Assembly: GCA_910585075.1 (NCBI GenBank)
Contig: CAJUED010000027.1
Location: forward strand, 1-51,183
Reading direction: 5' to 3'
DNA length: 51,183 nucleotides
From: an uncultured Lachnospiraceae bacterium
GTDB taxonomy: Bacteria; Bacillota; Clostridia; Lachnospirales; Lachnospiraceae
Shown here: positions 35,620 through 42,996 of the stretch, piece by piece
Numbering within the stretch: position 1 is the stretch's first letter
Layout: each line of letters begins with the position of its first letter
Made by a program: the position numbers and the translations under genes
Notes under the pieces: model-generated
The model's input: only the letters and a program-made list of their open reading frames with translations
Told to the model about the DNA's origin: nothing
The model's database searches: none

Positions 35620-36546
35620 TTACAAAATGAAGTTAAATACATAACCTGTAATGACTGAGACCGCAAATATGCAAAGCACAAAAGCAATAACCATCTTCTT
35701 TTTGAAAATAGAGCTGAGCAAAGATACTTCGGGTATGCTTGCACCTGCGCCGCCCAGGATTAACGCAATCATCACACCGGGAGCCACTCCTTTGGAAATC
35801 AAAATACTTGCAATGGGAATCATGGTTTCCGTACGGATATACATAGGGATACCAACGACTGCCGCCACCGGAACTGCCCAAAGATTAGAGGCACCGGCAA
35901 AATTTGCCAGCAGATCAGTCGGTACAAATTCATAAATAAACGCACCGATTCCTGCGCCAAGGAGCAGAAAAAGCACAACGCCGCGGAATAAACCGAATGC
36001 GTCCTTCAAAGAAATTTTAAAGGCCTGAAGCTGTTTCTGCCAGAAAGTTCCCTGCAGGTTTTCCCAGCACACCCCATCCTGATGGCCGCCTTTCACAGTG
36101 ACATTTTTAATTTCTTTCTCAAATCCGGCCGCATCCAAAATCAGCCCCATCACTACGGCAAACACAAAGGTAAATACAGCATAAACAACCGTTGCCTTCA
36201 CGCCGAAGAATGCCAGCATCAAAGTAATAATTGCCGGATTCAGGATGGGGGAAGTCAAGAGAAATGAGATTGCCCCGCAAAAAGGCGCACCACTCTTAAA
36301 CAGCCCCACTAAAACCGGAATCGTTGAACAGGAGCAAAAAGGCGTAACCGATCCCAACAATGCTCCAAGTACACTGTTCAGCCCCTTTTTGGGTGTGGTC
36401 AGGATTCGCTTGATACGATCCTGTGAAATATAAATCTGCAGCAAGGCAACCACAAAGCTGATACCGATGAACAGCCCGAACAACTCGCCGAACAGCATCA
36501 GAAATGTCTGCCCTGCATGGATCAAAGTTTCAGTTGTAAACATCAT
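35620..36546 (-). CDS. ArsP/DUF318-family permease (first of two paralogues by position)
   Basis: A 308-aa membrane protein with about eight helices and the signature GSVTPFCSCSTIPVLVG, followed by SFLLTSPILNPAIITL and, in the second half, VPMYIRTETMIPIASILI. Members include ArsP, an exporter of trivalent methyl- and aromatic arsenicals, whose paired cysteines bind arsenic. The ATG at 36546 has GGAGG 6 bases upstream. It is a paralogue of the next permease gene. Substrate is inferred from the ArsR regulator and the cysteine motif; other permeases of this family are uncharacterised. Confidence 0.88.
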   Translation of the reverse strand: MMFTTETLIHAGQTFLMLFGELFGLFIGISFVVALLQIYISQDRIKRILTTPKKGLNSVLGALLGSVTPFCSCSTIPVLVGLFKSGAPFCGAISFLLTSPILNPAIITLMLAFFGVKATVVYAVFTFVFAVVMGLILDAAGFEKEIKNVTVKGGHQDGVCWENLQGTFWQKQLQAFKISLKDAFGLFRGVVLFLLLGAGIGAFIYEFVPTDLLANFAGASNLWAVPVAAVVGIPMYIRTETMIPIASILISKGVAPGVMIALILGGAGASIPEVSLLSSIFKKKMVIAFVLCIFAVSVITGYVFNFIL

Positions 36547-36597
36547 AAAGTTCCTCCATTTCAATTTTTATTCAAAAGCCCCTTTGAAATAAGAAAC

Positions 36598-36639
36598 CTA
36601 TTCCGATCTGCACCGATAGCGCAAGCCGCAAAAGCACAT
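36598..36639 (-). CDS. Possible 13-aa cysteine-rich leader peptide
   Basis: An AGGAGGG site 6 bases before an ATG opens MCFCGLRYRCRSE and stops. It sits in the gap between the two permease genes, right after the first stop. Three of 13 residues are cysteine. It may be a leader peptide, or a strong ribosome site without a product. Confidence 0.3.
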   Translation of the reverse strand: MCFCGLRYRCRSE

Positions 36640-36656
36640 ACGATTCCCTCCTGCCG

Positions 36657-37670
36657 TCAGATAAACAAATACTGAAATGCGTTAAACAGGTATCCGACAA
36701 GAATGATGCCAGCCGTACATATGGTGATAAAAGCTGCCAGCAGCTTTGGCTTTACCGCCTTTCTCAGCATGATCAAAGACGGAAGGCTCAGAGTGGTAAC
36801 TGCCATCATAAAGGAAAGGATTGTACCAAGGCTGGCCCCTTTGGCCAGCAGGCTCTCTGCCACCGGGATCGTTCCAAAAATATCCGCATACATAGGCACG
36901 CCGACCAGCGTTGCCAGAATAACTGCAAAAGGATTCCCGCTGCCTAAAATGCTCTCAATCCAGACTTGGGGTATCACATTATGGATAAAGGCTCCGATAC
37001 CTACACCCACAAAAATATAGGGAGCTACTTTCTTGATTGTTCCCAGCACCTGCTCTCTGGCAAATTCCACACGTTCATGACGGGTTAGTTCGGCTTCCTC
37101 TGTTTCTATCTGTGAAGCATTTTTTACAAAGCTCTCTACATATCGTTCCATACCCAGCTTTTCTAAAAGCGTACCCCCAATCACTGCAATCACAAGTCCA
37201 AGCACGACATAAGATACGGCAATCTTAGCCCCAAAAATACTCATTAGGAGTACCAGCGATCCCAAATCTACCATGGGGGATGAGATCAGGAAAGAAAAAG
37301 TCACTCCCACCGGCAGCCCTGCACTGGTAAATCCCATAAAAATAGGAATGGAGGAACAGGAGCAGAACGGCGTAACCGTTCCCAGCAAAGCCGCCACACT
37401 GTTCGCAAAGATTCCCCGAAACCTGCCGAGGATCTTTTTTGTACGCTCCGGTGGAAAATAACTCTGAATATAAGAAATTAGAAAAATCAACACCGAAAGC
37501 AAAACAAAAATCTTAATGGTATCGTAAATAAAAAATTGCAGGCCCCCTCCTAAAATCCCATCAAGGTCAAGCCCCAAAGCCGTCAGGCCCTTTCCAATCA
37601 GCGTATTCAGCCACTTCATGCCAAGCACCTGATCCTGAAAAAACATCCATGACAAACGCACCAGTTCCAT
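36657..37670 (-). CDS. ArsP/DUF318-family permease (second paralogue)
   Basis: A 337-aa membrane protein with the signature GTVTPFCSCSSIPIFMGF, the paired segment SFLISSPMVDLGSLVLL, a cytoplasmic charged loop (IETEEAELTRHERVEF) and VPMYADIFGTIPVAESLL. AAGGAG lies 6 bases before the ATG at 37670. It is the first gene after the ArsR regulator and differs from its paralogue mainly in the longer N-terminus and loop. Two permeases of this family in tandem often go together and might form a hetero-oligomer. Predicted to export an arsenical or related thiophilic compound. Confidence 0.88.
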   Translation of the reverse strand: MELVRLSWMFFQDQVLGMKWLNTLIGKGLTALGLDLDGILGGGLQFFIYDTIKIFVLLSVLIFLISYIQSYFPPERTKKILGRFRGIFANSVAALLGTVTPFCSCSSIPIFMGFTSAGLPVGVTFSFLISSPMVDLGSLVLLMSIFGAKIAVSYVVLGLVIAVIGGTLLEKLGMERYVESFVKNASQIETEEAELTRHERVEFAREQVLGTIKKVAPYIFVGVGIGAFIHNVIPQVWIESILGSGNPFAVILATLVGVPMYADIFGTIPVAESLLAKGASLGTILSFMMAVTTLSLPSLIMLRKAVKPKLLAAFITICTAGIILVGYLFNAFQYLFI

Positions 37671-37699
37671 AATTATCTCCTTTCTTACGGACAAACAGT

Positions 37700-37713
37700 T
37701 CGATTTTTTTCGA
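37700..37713. promoter_or_regulatory. TCGA palindrome upstream of the permease gene
   Basis: TCGATTTTTTTCGA, near-palindromic, followed by ATATATTAA, about 30 bases before the permease start. ArsR-type repressors bind AT-rich dyads, so this is a possible internal operator. Confidence 0.3.
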
Positions 37714-37730
37714 TATATTAATTTTAAGGA

Positions 37731-37756
37731 AAGCCACGTCCGGGGACGCGGCCTTA
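37731..37756 (-). terminator. Hairpin at the arsR stop (attenuator candidate)
   Basis: Arms AAGGCCGCGTCC and GGACGTGGCTT pair with one bulge and a wobble, starting at the arsR stop codon. The tail is TCCTTAAAA, so full termination is unlikely. It may lower expression of the genes after the regulator. Confidence 0.4.
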
Positions 37757-38071
37757 TCCCTTCTCAGTCTCACAAGAACAACCCTCTCCATGATGACCGG
37801 ATGCTGTCAGTATACGAAGAAGCTCTGCGGCTTTCCTGCTTCCCGCCTCACTAATGGAATAATGCGTCCATTTCCCATCTTTGCGGCTGGCAACAATACC
37901 GGAATCACACAGGATCTTCATATGGTGCGACAGCGTAGATTGACTGATCTGTAAATTTTCCAACAGCACACAGGCACATTTCTCTCCATTACGGAGCATT
38001 TCTAAAATCTGCAGCCTGTTTTCATCACAGAATGCTTTGAACACTCTTGCGTCTGCAACATGATCCCTCAT
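37754..38071 (-). CDS. ArsR-family metalloid-sensing repressor
   Basis: A 105-aa winged-helix repressor: FKAFCDENRLQILEMLRNGEKCACVLLENL contains a CxC at the usual arsenic-binding helix (ELCVCDL in classical ArsR), then ISQSTLSHHMKILCDSGIV is the recognition helix, and the wing is ASRKDGKWTHYSI. The tail GEGCSC adds two more cysteines. GAGGTGA precedes the ATG at 38071, and a strong promoter lies at 38109-38137. It should repress its own operon until arsenite or an organoarsenical binds. Metal specificity is inferred from the cysteines. Confidence 0.92.
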   Translation of the reverse strand: MRDHVADARVFKAFCDENRLQILEMLRNGEKCACVLLENLQISQSTLSHHMKILCDSGIVASRKDGKWTHYSISEAGSRKAAELLRILTASGHHGEGCSCETEKG

Positions 38072-38108
38072 TGCGTCACCTCATATCTATTTTTTTGAAT
38101 CTGATGAT

Positions 38109-38137
38109 AGTATATGCCACAAATCGAAAAATGTCAA
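38109..38137 (-). promoter_or_regulatory. Promoter of the arsR operon
   Basis: On the minus strand TTGACA, 17 bases, TATACT, about 38 bases upstream of arsR. An AT-rich stretch between promoter and gene could hold the ArsR operator. Confidence 0.75.
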
Positions 38138-38256
38138 TATGTTCTTTTGAAAACTTTTACAATAGGGAACTTACCCGCCCGGCAATCACCGTACAATAGC
38201 GAGCAGCTGCGTTCTTTCTTCCATGTACGGTCCCGGATATATACCGGAGGTTGGAA

Positions 38257-38358
38257 ATGCTCAAAAGGCTTAAACGAAATCTCTACATTTTCTATACCCT
38301 GGCTTATCCCCTGCACCCCCAGTCAGAGCACTTACTGTTAAGAGGGCGGCAAGGATAA
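38257..38358 (+). CDS. Possible 33-aa peptide
   Basis: GGAGG lies 6 bases before an ATG opening 33 codons (MLKRLKRNLYIFYTLAYPL..., ending LLLRGRQG). It is basic and partly hydrophobic. No family is recognised and no promoter was found for it; it could be a gene remnant. Confidence 0.3.
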   Translation: MLKRLKRNLYIFYTLAYPLHPQSEHLLLRGRQG

Positions 38359-38377
38359 TTAGTTTCTGTTTTTCCTT

Positions 38378-38406
38378 TTGACAGAATCCCTTTCCAATGC
38401 TATATT
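38378..38406 (+). promoter_or_regulatory. Strong sigma-A promoter of a short transcription unit
   Basis: TTGACA, 17 bases, TATATT. It points towards the terminator at 38652-38684 about 270 bases away and the RNA ligase gene beyond. Confidence 0.7.
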
Positions 38407-38412
38407 AAAAAA

Positions 38413-38684
38413 TAGTAAAATTGTTTTGGTTGTTGATTGGAGGTTTCCCATGTAATACGATATTCTGACAAATGAAATCAGAAAACATACAGGCGCAGAA
38501 AAGACGAACGGCGGCTGGTGTTTTTGTTGTTAAAAAATCGGAATATCTGAAATTGGCATGGGATTTTTATAATTTGCAAAAAAGAGAAAATAAAAAGGTG
38601 GTATCATCTGACGGAGGGAATTTTCCGGCAGGGATGTCATCATTTGTACATGCCATGAAAGATATTCCTTCATGGCGTTTTTCA
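38413..38684 (+). ncRNA. Candidate small RNA or untranslated leader (about 272 nt)
   Basis: The unit is bounded by the promoter at 38378-38406 and an intrinsic terminator. Near its 5' end GGAGG precedes ATG followed at once by TAA (38450-38455), a start-stop element. An in-frame ATG at 38472 opens 75 codons, but without a ribosome site and running into the terminator, so I doubt it is translated. Near the 3' end is a nested hairpin (CATC..CGGA paired with TCCG..GATG). The RNA ligase / HD-Pnk cassette follows. It may be a stand-alone RNA or a leader for those genes. Confidence 0.45.
38652..38684 (+). terminator. Rho-independent terminator
   Basis: Arms GCCATGAA and TTCATGGC, loop of 9, then GTTTTTC. 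Confidence 0.75.
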
Positions 38685-38716
38685 TTTCTATGCAAATAAG
38701 TGATACTTCCGGCCGA

Positions 38717-38770
38717 TACGCTTTCTTACGGACCTTGCAACAAGTGCAAAGTCCTGGGCCGAACGGTTAC
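38717..38770. repeat. Dispersed palindromic repeat, copy D (right half only)
   Basis: 54 bases that match the right part of copy A (1381-1434) with only a few changes, including the inner hairpin around GACCTTGCAACAAGTGCAAAG and the end GAACGGTTAC. The left half is absent. It lies just upstream of the RNA ligase gene. Confidence 0.85.
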
Positions 38771-38834
38771 ATGCAGAGTACTATATATGTATAAAAGGGA
38801 TGGAAAACGCATATAAGGATGGAGGAATGACAGG

Positions 38835-39656
38835 ATGGAACAGATTTATAAATATCCCCGTACCCGCCACTTGGAGGGTTCCCGAAAACAGGCAGGGGAC
38901 GAGGACTTAAAAAATATTAGGTTTGAGGAGATACAGGGAAAATTTTTAGTTTTGGAAGAAAAGGTAGACGGTGCCAACTGTGGCATCAGTTTCGGCGGGG
39001 ACGGAAAAATGTACCTGCAAAGCCGCGGGCATTTCTTAAACGGAGGATACGGGGAACGGCAGTTTGATTTGTTTAAGATGTGGGCCAATTGTTTTGAGGA
39101 ACAGTTTCGCCGGTTGCTGGGAAAACGGTATGTGATGTACGGGGAATGGCTTTACGCCAAGCACACGGTGTTTTATGACAGTCTGCCTCATTTTTTTATG
39201 GAATTTGATATTTTTGACAAGTGGGAAGGAAAATTTTTTTCCACCAAAAAGCGCAGAGAGTTTTTGAAGGATACCCCATTTATTCAGTCTGTGCGTGTGC
39301 TGACCCAGGGATACTTTCAAAGCTCCGGGGATATTGAAAAATGGATAGGCCCAAGTCTTTTTATTTCTAAAAAAGTAAAACAGGCTTTCATTAACCAATG
39401 CGAAAAAGGCGGGGCAGATTTAGAACTGGCACTCCGGCAGAGCGATTTATCAGGAATTATGGAAGGCATCTATATCAAGGTTGAAGATGGGGACTATGTG
39501 ACTGACCGCCTGAAGTTTGTGCGGGCCTCTTTCCTCAACACAATTCTCGATTCGGAAAGCCACTGGCTGAATCGTCCTATGGTGGCAAATTGCCTGGCAG
39601 AGGGGATGGATCTCTTTACATTCCCAAAACCAGAACAGAATGTGGAAAAGAGGTGA
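38835..39656 (+). CDS. ATP-dependent RNA ligase (Rnl5/DRB0094-like)
   Basis: A 273-aa nucleotidyltransferase that should seal nicks or breaks in RNA, or RNA within duplexes, through a ligase-AMP intermediate. Motif I is EEKVDGAN with the adenylated lysine at K43; motif III is YGEW (102-105), IIIa FFMEFDIFD (120-128), IV EGIYIK (210-215) and V LKFVR (226-230). It is shorter than Deinococcus DRB0094 and appears to lack the extra OB-fold domain. GGAGG lies 10 bases before the ATG. The next gene starts 4 bases after its stop and encodes the end-healing partner. Confidence 0.9.
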   Translation: MEQIYKYPRTRHLEGSRKQAGDEDLKNIRFEEIQGKFLVLEEKVDGANCGISFGGDGKMYLQSRGHFLNGGYGERQFDLFKMWANCFEEQFRRLLGKRYVMYGEWLYAKHTVFYDSLPHFFMEFDIFDKWEGKFFSTKKRREFLKDTPFIQSVRVLTQGYFQSSGDIEKWIGPSLFISKKVKQAFINQCEKGGADLELALRQSDLSGIMEGIYIKVEDGDYVTDRLKFVRASFLNTILDSESHWLNRPMVANCLAEGMDLFTFPKPEQNVEKR

Positions 39657-39660
39657 CAGG

Positions 39661-40782
39661 ATGGAAAGGAACATTTTGAAAGAAATCCGTAGCAGTGGAT
39701 TTTCCTTTGCAAAGCTGGCGGAGGAATATCCCCGGCTTTCCGCCCTAAAAGAAGTCCCCCAGGATCCGGAATATCATGCTGAGGGCAGTGTGTACCGCCA
39801 CACGGAAATGATGTGCGGGGAATTGGTAAAACTCTCCGGCTGGCAGGACTTAGGAGATGAGGAACAGGAATTTTTGTTTTTGGCGGCTGCATTCCATGAT
39901 ATCGGAAAAGCTATCTGCACAAAACAGGAGGATGGAAAATGGATTTCACCAAAGCACACTATCCTTGGAGAAAAGGTATTCCGAAGGATGGTTTACAGGG
40001 AAGCTCCCCAGTTCGGGCTGACTTTTCAGCAGCGGGAAATGGCGGCAAAGCTAATCCGGTATCATGGACTTCCGGTGTGGTTTTGGCGGAAGAAAAGACC
40101 GGAATTTGATTTATTGAAAGCAGCAGAAAGTATTCCTCTGCGGCTTTTGTACCTGCTCTCCATGGCGGATGCCCGAGGGCGAATATCAGACTCTGCCGGG
40201 ATGCTTACGGAACATGTGGAATTGTTTGCAGATTATGCAAGGGAAGTTGGCGTGTGGGAAGGAGCCTATGGGTTCACAGACCCTTATACCAGATTCCGGT
40301 ATTTTCACACGGAAAATTTGTGGCAGGGCGCCAGATTATATGACGATACGGAATTTGATGTGATTTTATTGTCGGGCCTGCCTTTGTCTGGCAAGGATAG
40401 CTGGATTGAAAAAAACAAGGCAGGGATGCCTGTTGTTTCGCTGGACAATATTCGTGAAGAAATGCAAATACCGCCAACCAAAGGCTCCGGCATGGTTGCC
40501 CAGGCGGCTTTGGAACAGGCAAGAGGGTTTTTAAGAAAAAAGGAACCATTTCTTTGGAACGCAACAAATATCATGGAGGAGACCAGACAGAAGCTGGTGC
40601 GGCTTTTTGCCGGATATGGGGCGCGGGTACATCTTATCTATCTGGAAGTGCCCTATGAAGAACTACTTGTGAGGAACCGGAAAAGGGAAAGGTATATCCC
40701 TGAGCCGGTTCTGGAAGATATGATCAGGAAACTGGAGCTTCCCATGCCTTGGGAAGCCCATGAAGTAAAGTGGCTGTCATGA
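39661..40782 (+). CDS. HD phosphohydrolase / polynucleotide kinase fusion (HD-Pnk)
   Basis: A 373-aa end-healing enzyme. The N-terminal HD domain (about 40-200) has metal ligands H47 (YRHTEM), H79-D80 (FHDIGKA), H99, H135 (RYHG) and D170 (MADARG). The C-terminal kinase has P-loop GLPLSGKDS (239-247), SLDNIREEM and an arginine-rich lid (RNRKRERY). The HD part should remove 3' phosphates (or cyclic phosphates) and the kinase should phosphorylate 5'-OH ends, preparing breaks for the ligase. The order HD then kinase matches Deinococcus HD-Pnk (DRB0098). The ATG at 39661 has AGAGGTGA upstream, made by the end of the ligase gene. Confidence 0.9.
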   Translation: MERNILKEIRSSGFSFAKLAEEYPRLSALKEVPQDPEYHAEGSVYRHTEMMCGELVKLSGWQDLGDEEQEFLFLAAAFHDIGKAICTKQEDGKWISPKHTILGEKVFRRMVYREAPQFGLTFQQREMAAKLIRYHGLPVWFWRKKRPEFDLLKAAESIPLRLLYLLSMADARGRISDSAGMLTEHVELFADYAREVGVWEGAYGFTDPYTRFRYFHTENLWQGARLYDDTEFDVILLSGLPLSGKDSWIEKNKAGMPVVSLDNIREEMQIPPTKGSGMVAQAALEQARGFLRKKEPFLWNATNIMEETRQKLVRLFAGYGARVHLIYLEVPYEELLVRNRKRERYIPEPVLEDMIRKLELPMPWEAHEVKWLS

Positions 40783-40789
40783 TTTCACA

Positions 40790-41188
40790 TTAATGCCTTG
40801 ATCGCCCGCTATGCATAATATTTGACAAATACCGCGAGGGGGGCAGTTTCTGATACTTCACTTCCCCCTCAGGCAGCGTTGCTACAAAATCTATCGGCTT
40901 TAACAAATTCTGCCTGTTTCTTGAAACAGCTTTTAGCCCGGAAGTGACAATCCCTTTCCTGCCAGGCGATATCTCCGATGTATAACTTTTCATCAGTTTG
41001 TTAAAGCCTTCCGATTTATTTTGGAATTGTCCTTTTGCAAAATCCTTATAAGTTTGCTCTACGATCTGCTTTCGATATTCTTCATCACTGATACCGCTTT
41101 TCTTTCCGGAAAACACATCCTTATCGTTAAAGTCAGGCAGATAAATGCCTCCAATACTTCCCGATTGAAATAGAGGAAACCTGCCCAT
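40790..41188 (-). CDS. Conserved hypothetical protein, probably truncated
   Basis: 132 residues with a core (FSGKKSGISDEEYRKQIVEQ, KSEGFNKLMKSYTSEISPGR, LLKPIDFVATLPEGEVKYQKL) of a small protein type I associate with clostridia; function unknown. The C-terminus turns into unrelated residues (SNIMHSGRSRH) and the N-terminus has no ribosome site, so both ends look damaged. Its stop lies 7 bases from the convergent HD-Pnk stop, which suggests a rearrangement joint. It begins the AT-rich right part of the window. Confidence 0.55.
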   Translation of the reverse strand: MGRFPLFQSGSIGGIYLPDFNDKDVFSGKKSGISDEEYRKQIVEQTYKDFAKGQFQNKSEGFNKLMKSYTSEISPGRKGIVTSGLKAVSRNRQNLLKPIDFVATLPEGEVKYQKLPPSRYLSNIMHSGRSRH

Positions 41189-41197
41189 CCATGTGCT

Positions 41198-42000
41198 TTA
41201 TTGACTATTTCTACCATGCTCCAAATCCAATGTAGCTGCCAAATTTTTCTTTATGATATAAAATGTCACCCCGTAGTAACATACAAGTATCACTGTAACC
41301 AGCAGGCTTGGAATCAGCACGCCAAACCGAAAGCCACTGCTCCCCATATAAGTGAATACTTTTGCCCATACCGCACGGTAAAAGAATAAATCACCAGAAT
41401 CGCAATGACCAAAGCCGTAATGCAGGGCATAAAGAAATAACAAAAGTTCTTCCTGGTGACCATTCTCTCAATGTCCGCCCGTTCAACGCCTATCTGGTGC
41501 GGAATCCTGTACTGCACTGAAAAATCAATGGAATCCGTTATCAGATGCAGTACCAGAACTGTCATACAAATGATAAAGAAAATAACGCCTGAATAAATAC
41601 CCAGCAGACGGACGCTTACAGCGGTCAGGACAACATCATTGTTCTACTGCGTTCTGAGACGGATTGGGTCAATGAAGCTGACATAATGGCTGTCCGACTC
41701 ATATTTTGCTTCATACTTTTCGAACAGATAGGGATATTCATTTTGGAAAGCATCCGCAATCTCATCCCGTATAATGTCACAGAGGCCATACGGGATATCC
41801 GACTGTGTATTCGCATAATAGCAGGTCCGCGCAAGGTGGCACCAAAATTACATCCGTATATTCTCCTCCAAGATTCTTTGTGATAAAGCATTAACCCCTT
41901 CGGCATCCTTTACTCCCCTGTTTCCCAACCTGCCGAAACCCAGGGAAGTCCACAGGCAGAATTTTCACAGATTTTTCCTTGCAGAACATCTGCAAAAATT
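41198..42000 (-). pseudogene. Decayed FtsX-like ABC permease (C-terminal part)
   Basis: Pieces in different minus-strand frames read as one permease: PVDFPGFRQVGKQG near 41930-41960, DAEGVNALSQRILEENIRM, ANTQSDIPYGLCDIIRDE, EKYEAKYESDSHYVSFIDP, then LGIYSGVIFFIICMTVLVLH, MPCITALVIAILVIYSF and MGSSGFRFGVLIPSLLV. At least two frameshifts, an early stop and an in-frame TAG (41644-41646) interrupt it. The FtsX-like tail pattern suggests an antibiotic-peptide transporter subunit. The N-terminal part and ATPase are absent. Confidence 0.7.
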
Positions 42001-42348
42001 GGCTTGCGCTAAGGTGAAAAATCCCCCTAACCCCCTTTGTAAAAATCCCATAATTTTTTTTAAATGCTCTATAAAAAGCAAAAAATTCTTTCAAAATGCA
42101 CATGTCATATTTTCAAGAAACCAAATTACTTTTTCTCTTTAATCACAAAAAATAATAATGCATAATTGTTATGGAAAAAGAGATACATCGTTATGAATTT
42201 CTTCCTTTTCTGCGATGCACCTCTTGTCTATAACAATACACATTTTTCATTAGATAAACCCATGTTGTATAAGACATTCCATTTTCTTTCATGACACATG
42301 AAAGACAGAAAAAAATACCTGTCAAAAGCACCATTTTTTGTTGGTGAA
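42001..42348. other. Gene-free AT-rich stretch with small hairpins
   Basis: No gene supported. It contains CTTTCATG / CATGAAAG around three bases at 42286-42304 and weak CACCA/TGGTG and GACAG/CTGTC stems just beyond the 42349 stop, which may serve as an inefficient terminator for the ABC operon. Confidence 0.4.
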
Positions 42349-42996
42349 TTATTTCATTTTCTTTTTTAATCTTTCTATCAGTAATGATAGAAAAATCAGA
42401 ATCATTCCCGTCGTAAGCAGCCATATTTTAGGCTGATAATTATGAGTTCTCATAGAAAATAAATAAAAATTACCCAATTTTCTTCCTGCTCCATAATTCA
42501 GCATATAATAAACCATAGGAATCATATATGCAACAATGGTATTATCGGTCAGTACAGCAGCAAGCATTCCTAATGAACCTAAAAAAACAGCGTTTGCCAC
42601 AGTTCCGATAAGCATAAGAAATGTCACATCGCTTTTTTGCAGTCTCATAAAAACGCCAAACAAAGCTATGAAAGCTATCAGGAAAAAAAATGTATAAATA
42701 GCCCGTATCAAATAAATTACATTCATGCTCACGCATTTAGGAAATACCACATCTGCTATTTCAGATTTTTGTTCCGGCTGAAAAATTGGAGTAAACAAAA
42801 CAATTCCAAGCAAAGAAACAAACATTTCTAACGGAATTGCCGATTCCGTCTGATTTAGATTCGCTATACCAAAGATAATTGGTGTAACCATGATAATTGC
42901 TGCGGACACTATGAGTGATAAAAATGTGTTATGCCTGAGATTGATTCTGGCAATTTCTAATATTGGCAAACGCTCTTTTAATTTTTTCGTTTCCAT
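42349..42996 (-). CDS. ABC-2-type transporter permease (small subunit)
   Basis: A 215-aa protein with six helices, starting METKKLKERLPILEIARINL. Helices include FLSLIVSAAIIMVTPIIFG, FVSLLGIVLFTPIF, LIRAIYTFFFLIAFIALFGV and WLLTTGMILIFLSLLIE. AAAGGGG precedes the ATG at 42996. The start overlaps the end of the preceding permease gene by 68 bases, which is unusually long. It is the last gene of the response regulator / kinase / ATPase / permease / permease operon. Confidence 0.83.
   Translation of the reverse strand: METKKLKERLPILEIARINLRHNTFLSLIVSAAIIMVTPIIFGIANLNQTESAIPLEMFVSLLGIVLFTPIFQPEQKSEIADVVFPKCVSMNVIYLIRAIYTFFFLIAFIALFGVFMRLQKSDVTFLMLIGTVANAVFLGSLGMLAAVLTDNTIVAYMIPMVYYMLNYGAGRKLGNFYLFSMRTHNYQPKIWLLTTGMILIFLSLLIERLKKKMK

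Noticed and set aside
38597..38606. GGTGGTATCA, similar to the T-box motif, ahead of a terminator
   Set aside because: No stem I features (AGTA, GGAAG-type loops) were found, the spacing to the terminator is too long, and the downstream gene is an RNA ligase, not an amino-acid gene.
38472..38699. 75-codon open frame in the small transcription unit
   Set aside because: No ribosome site, runs through the terminator hairpin and no protein features; kept only as a note within the RNA candidate.
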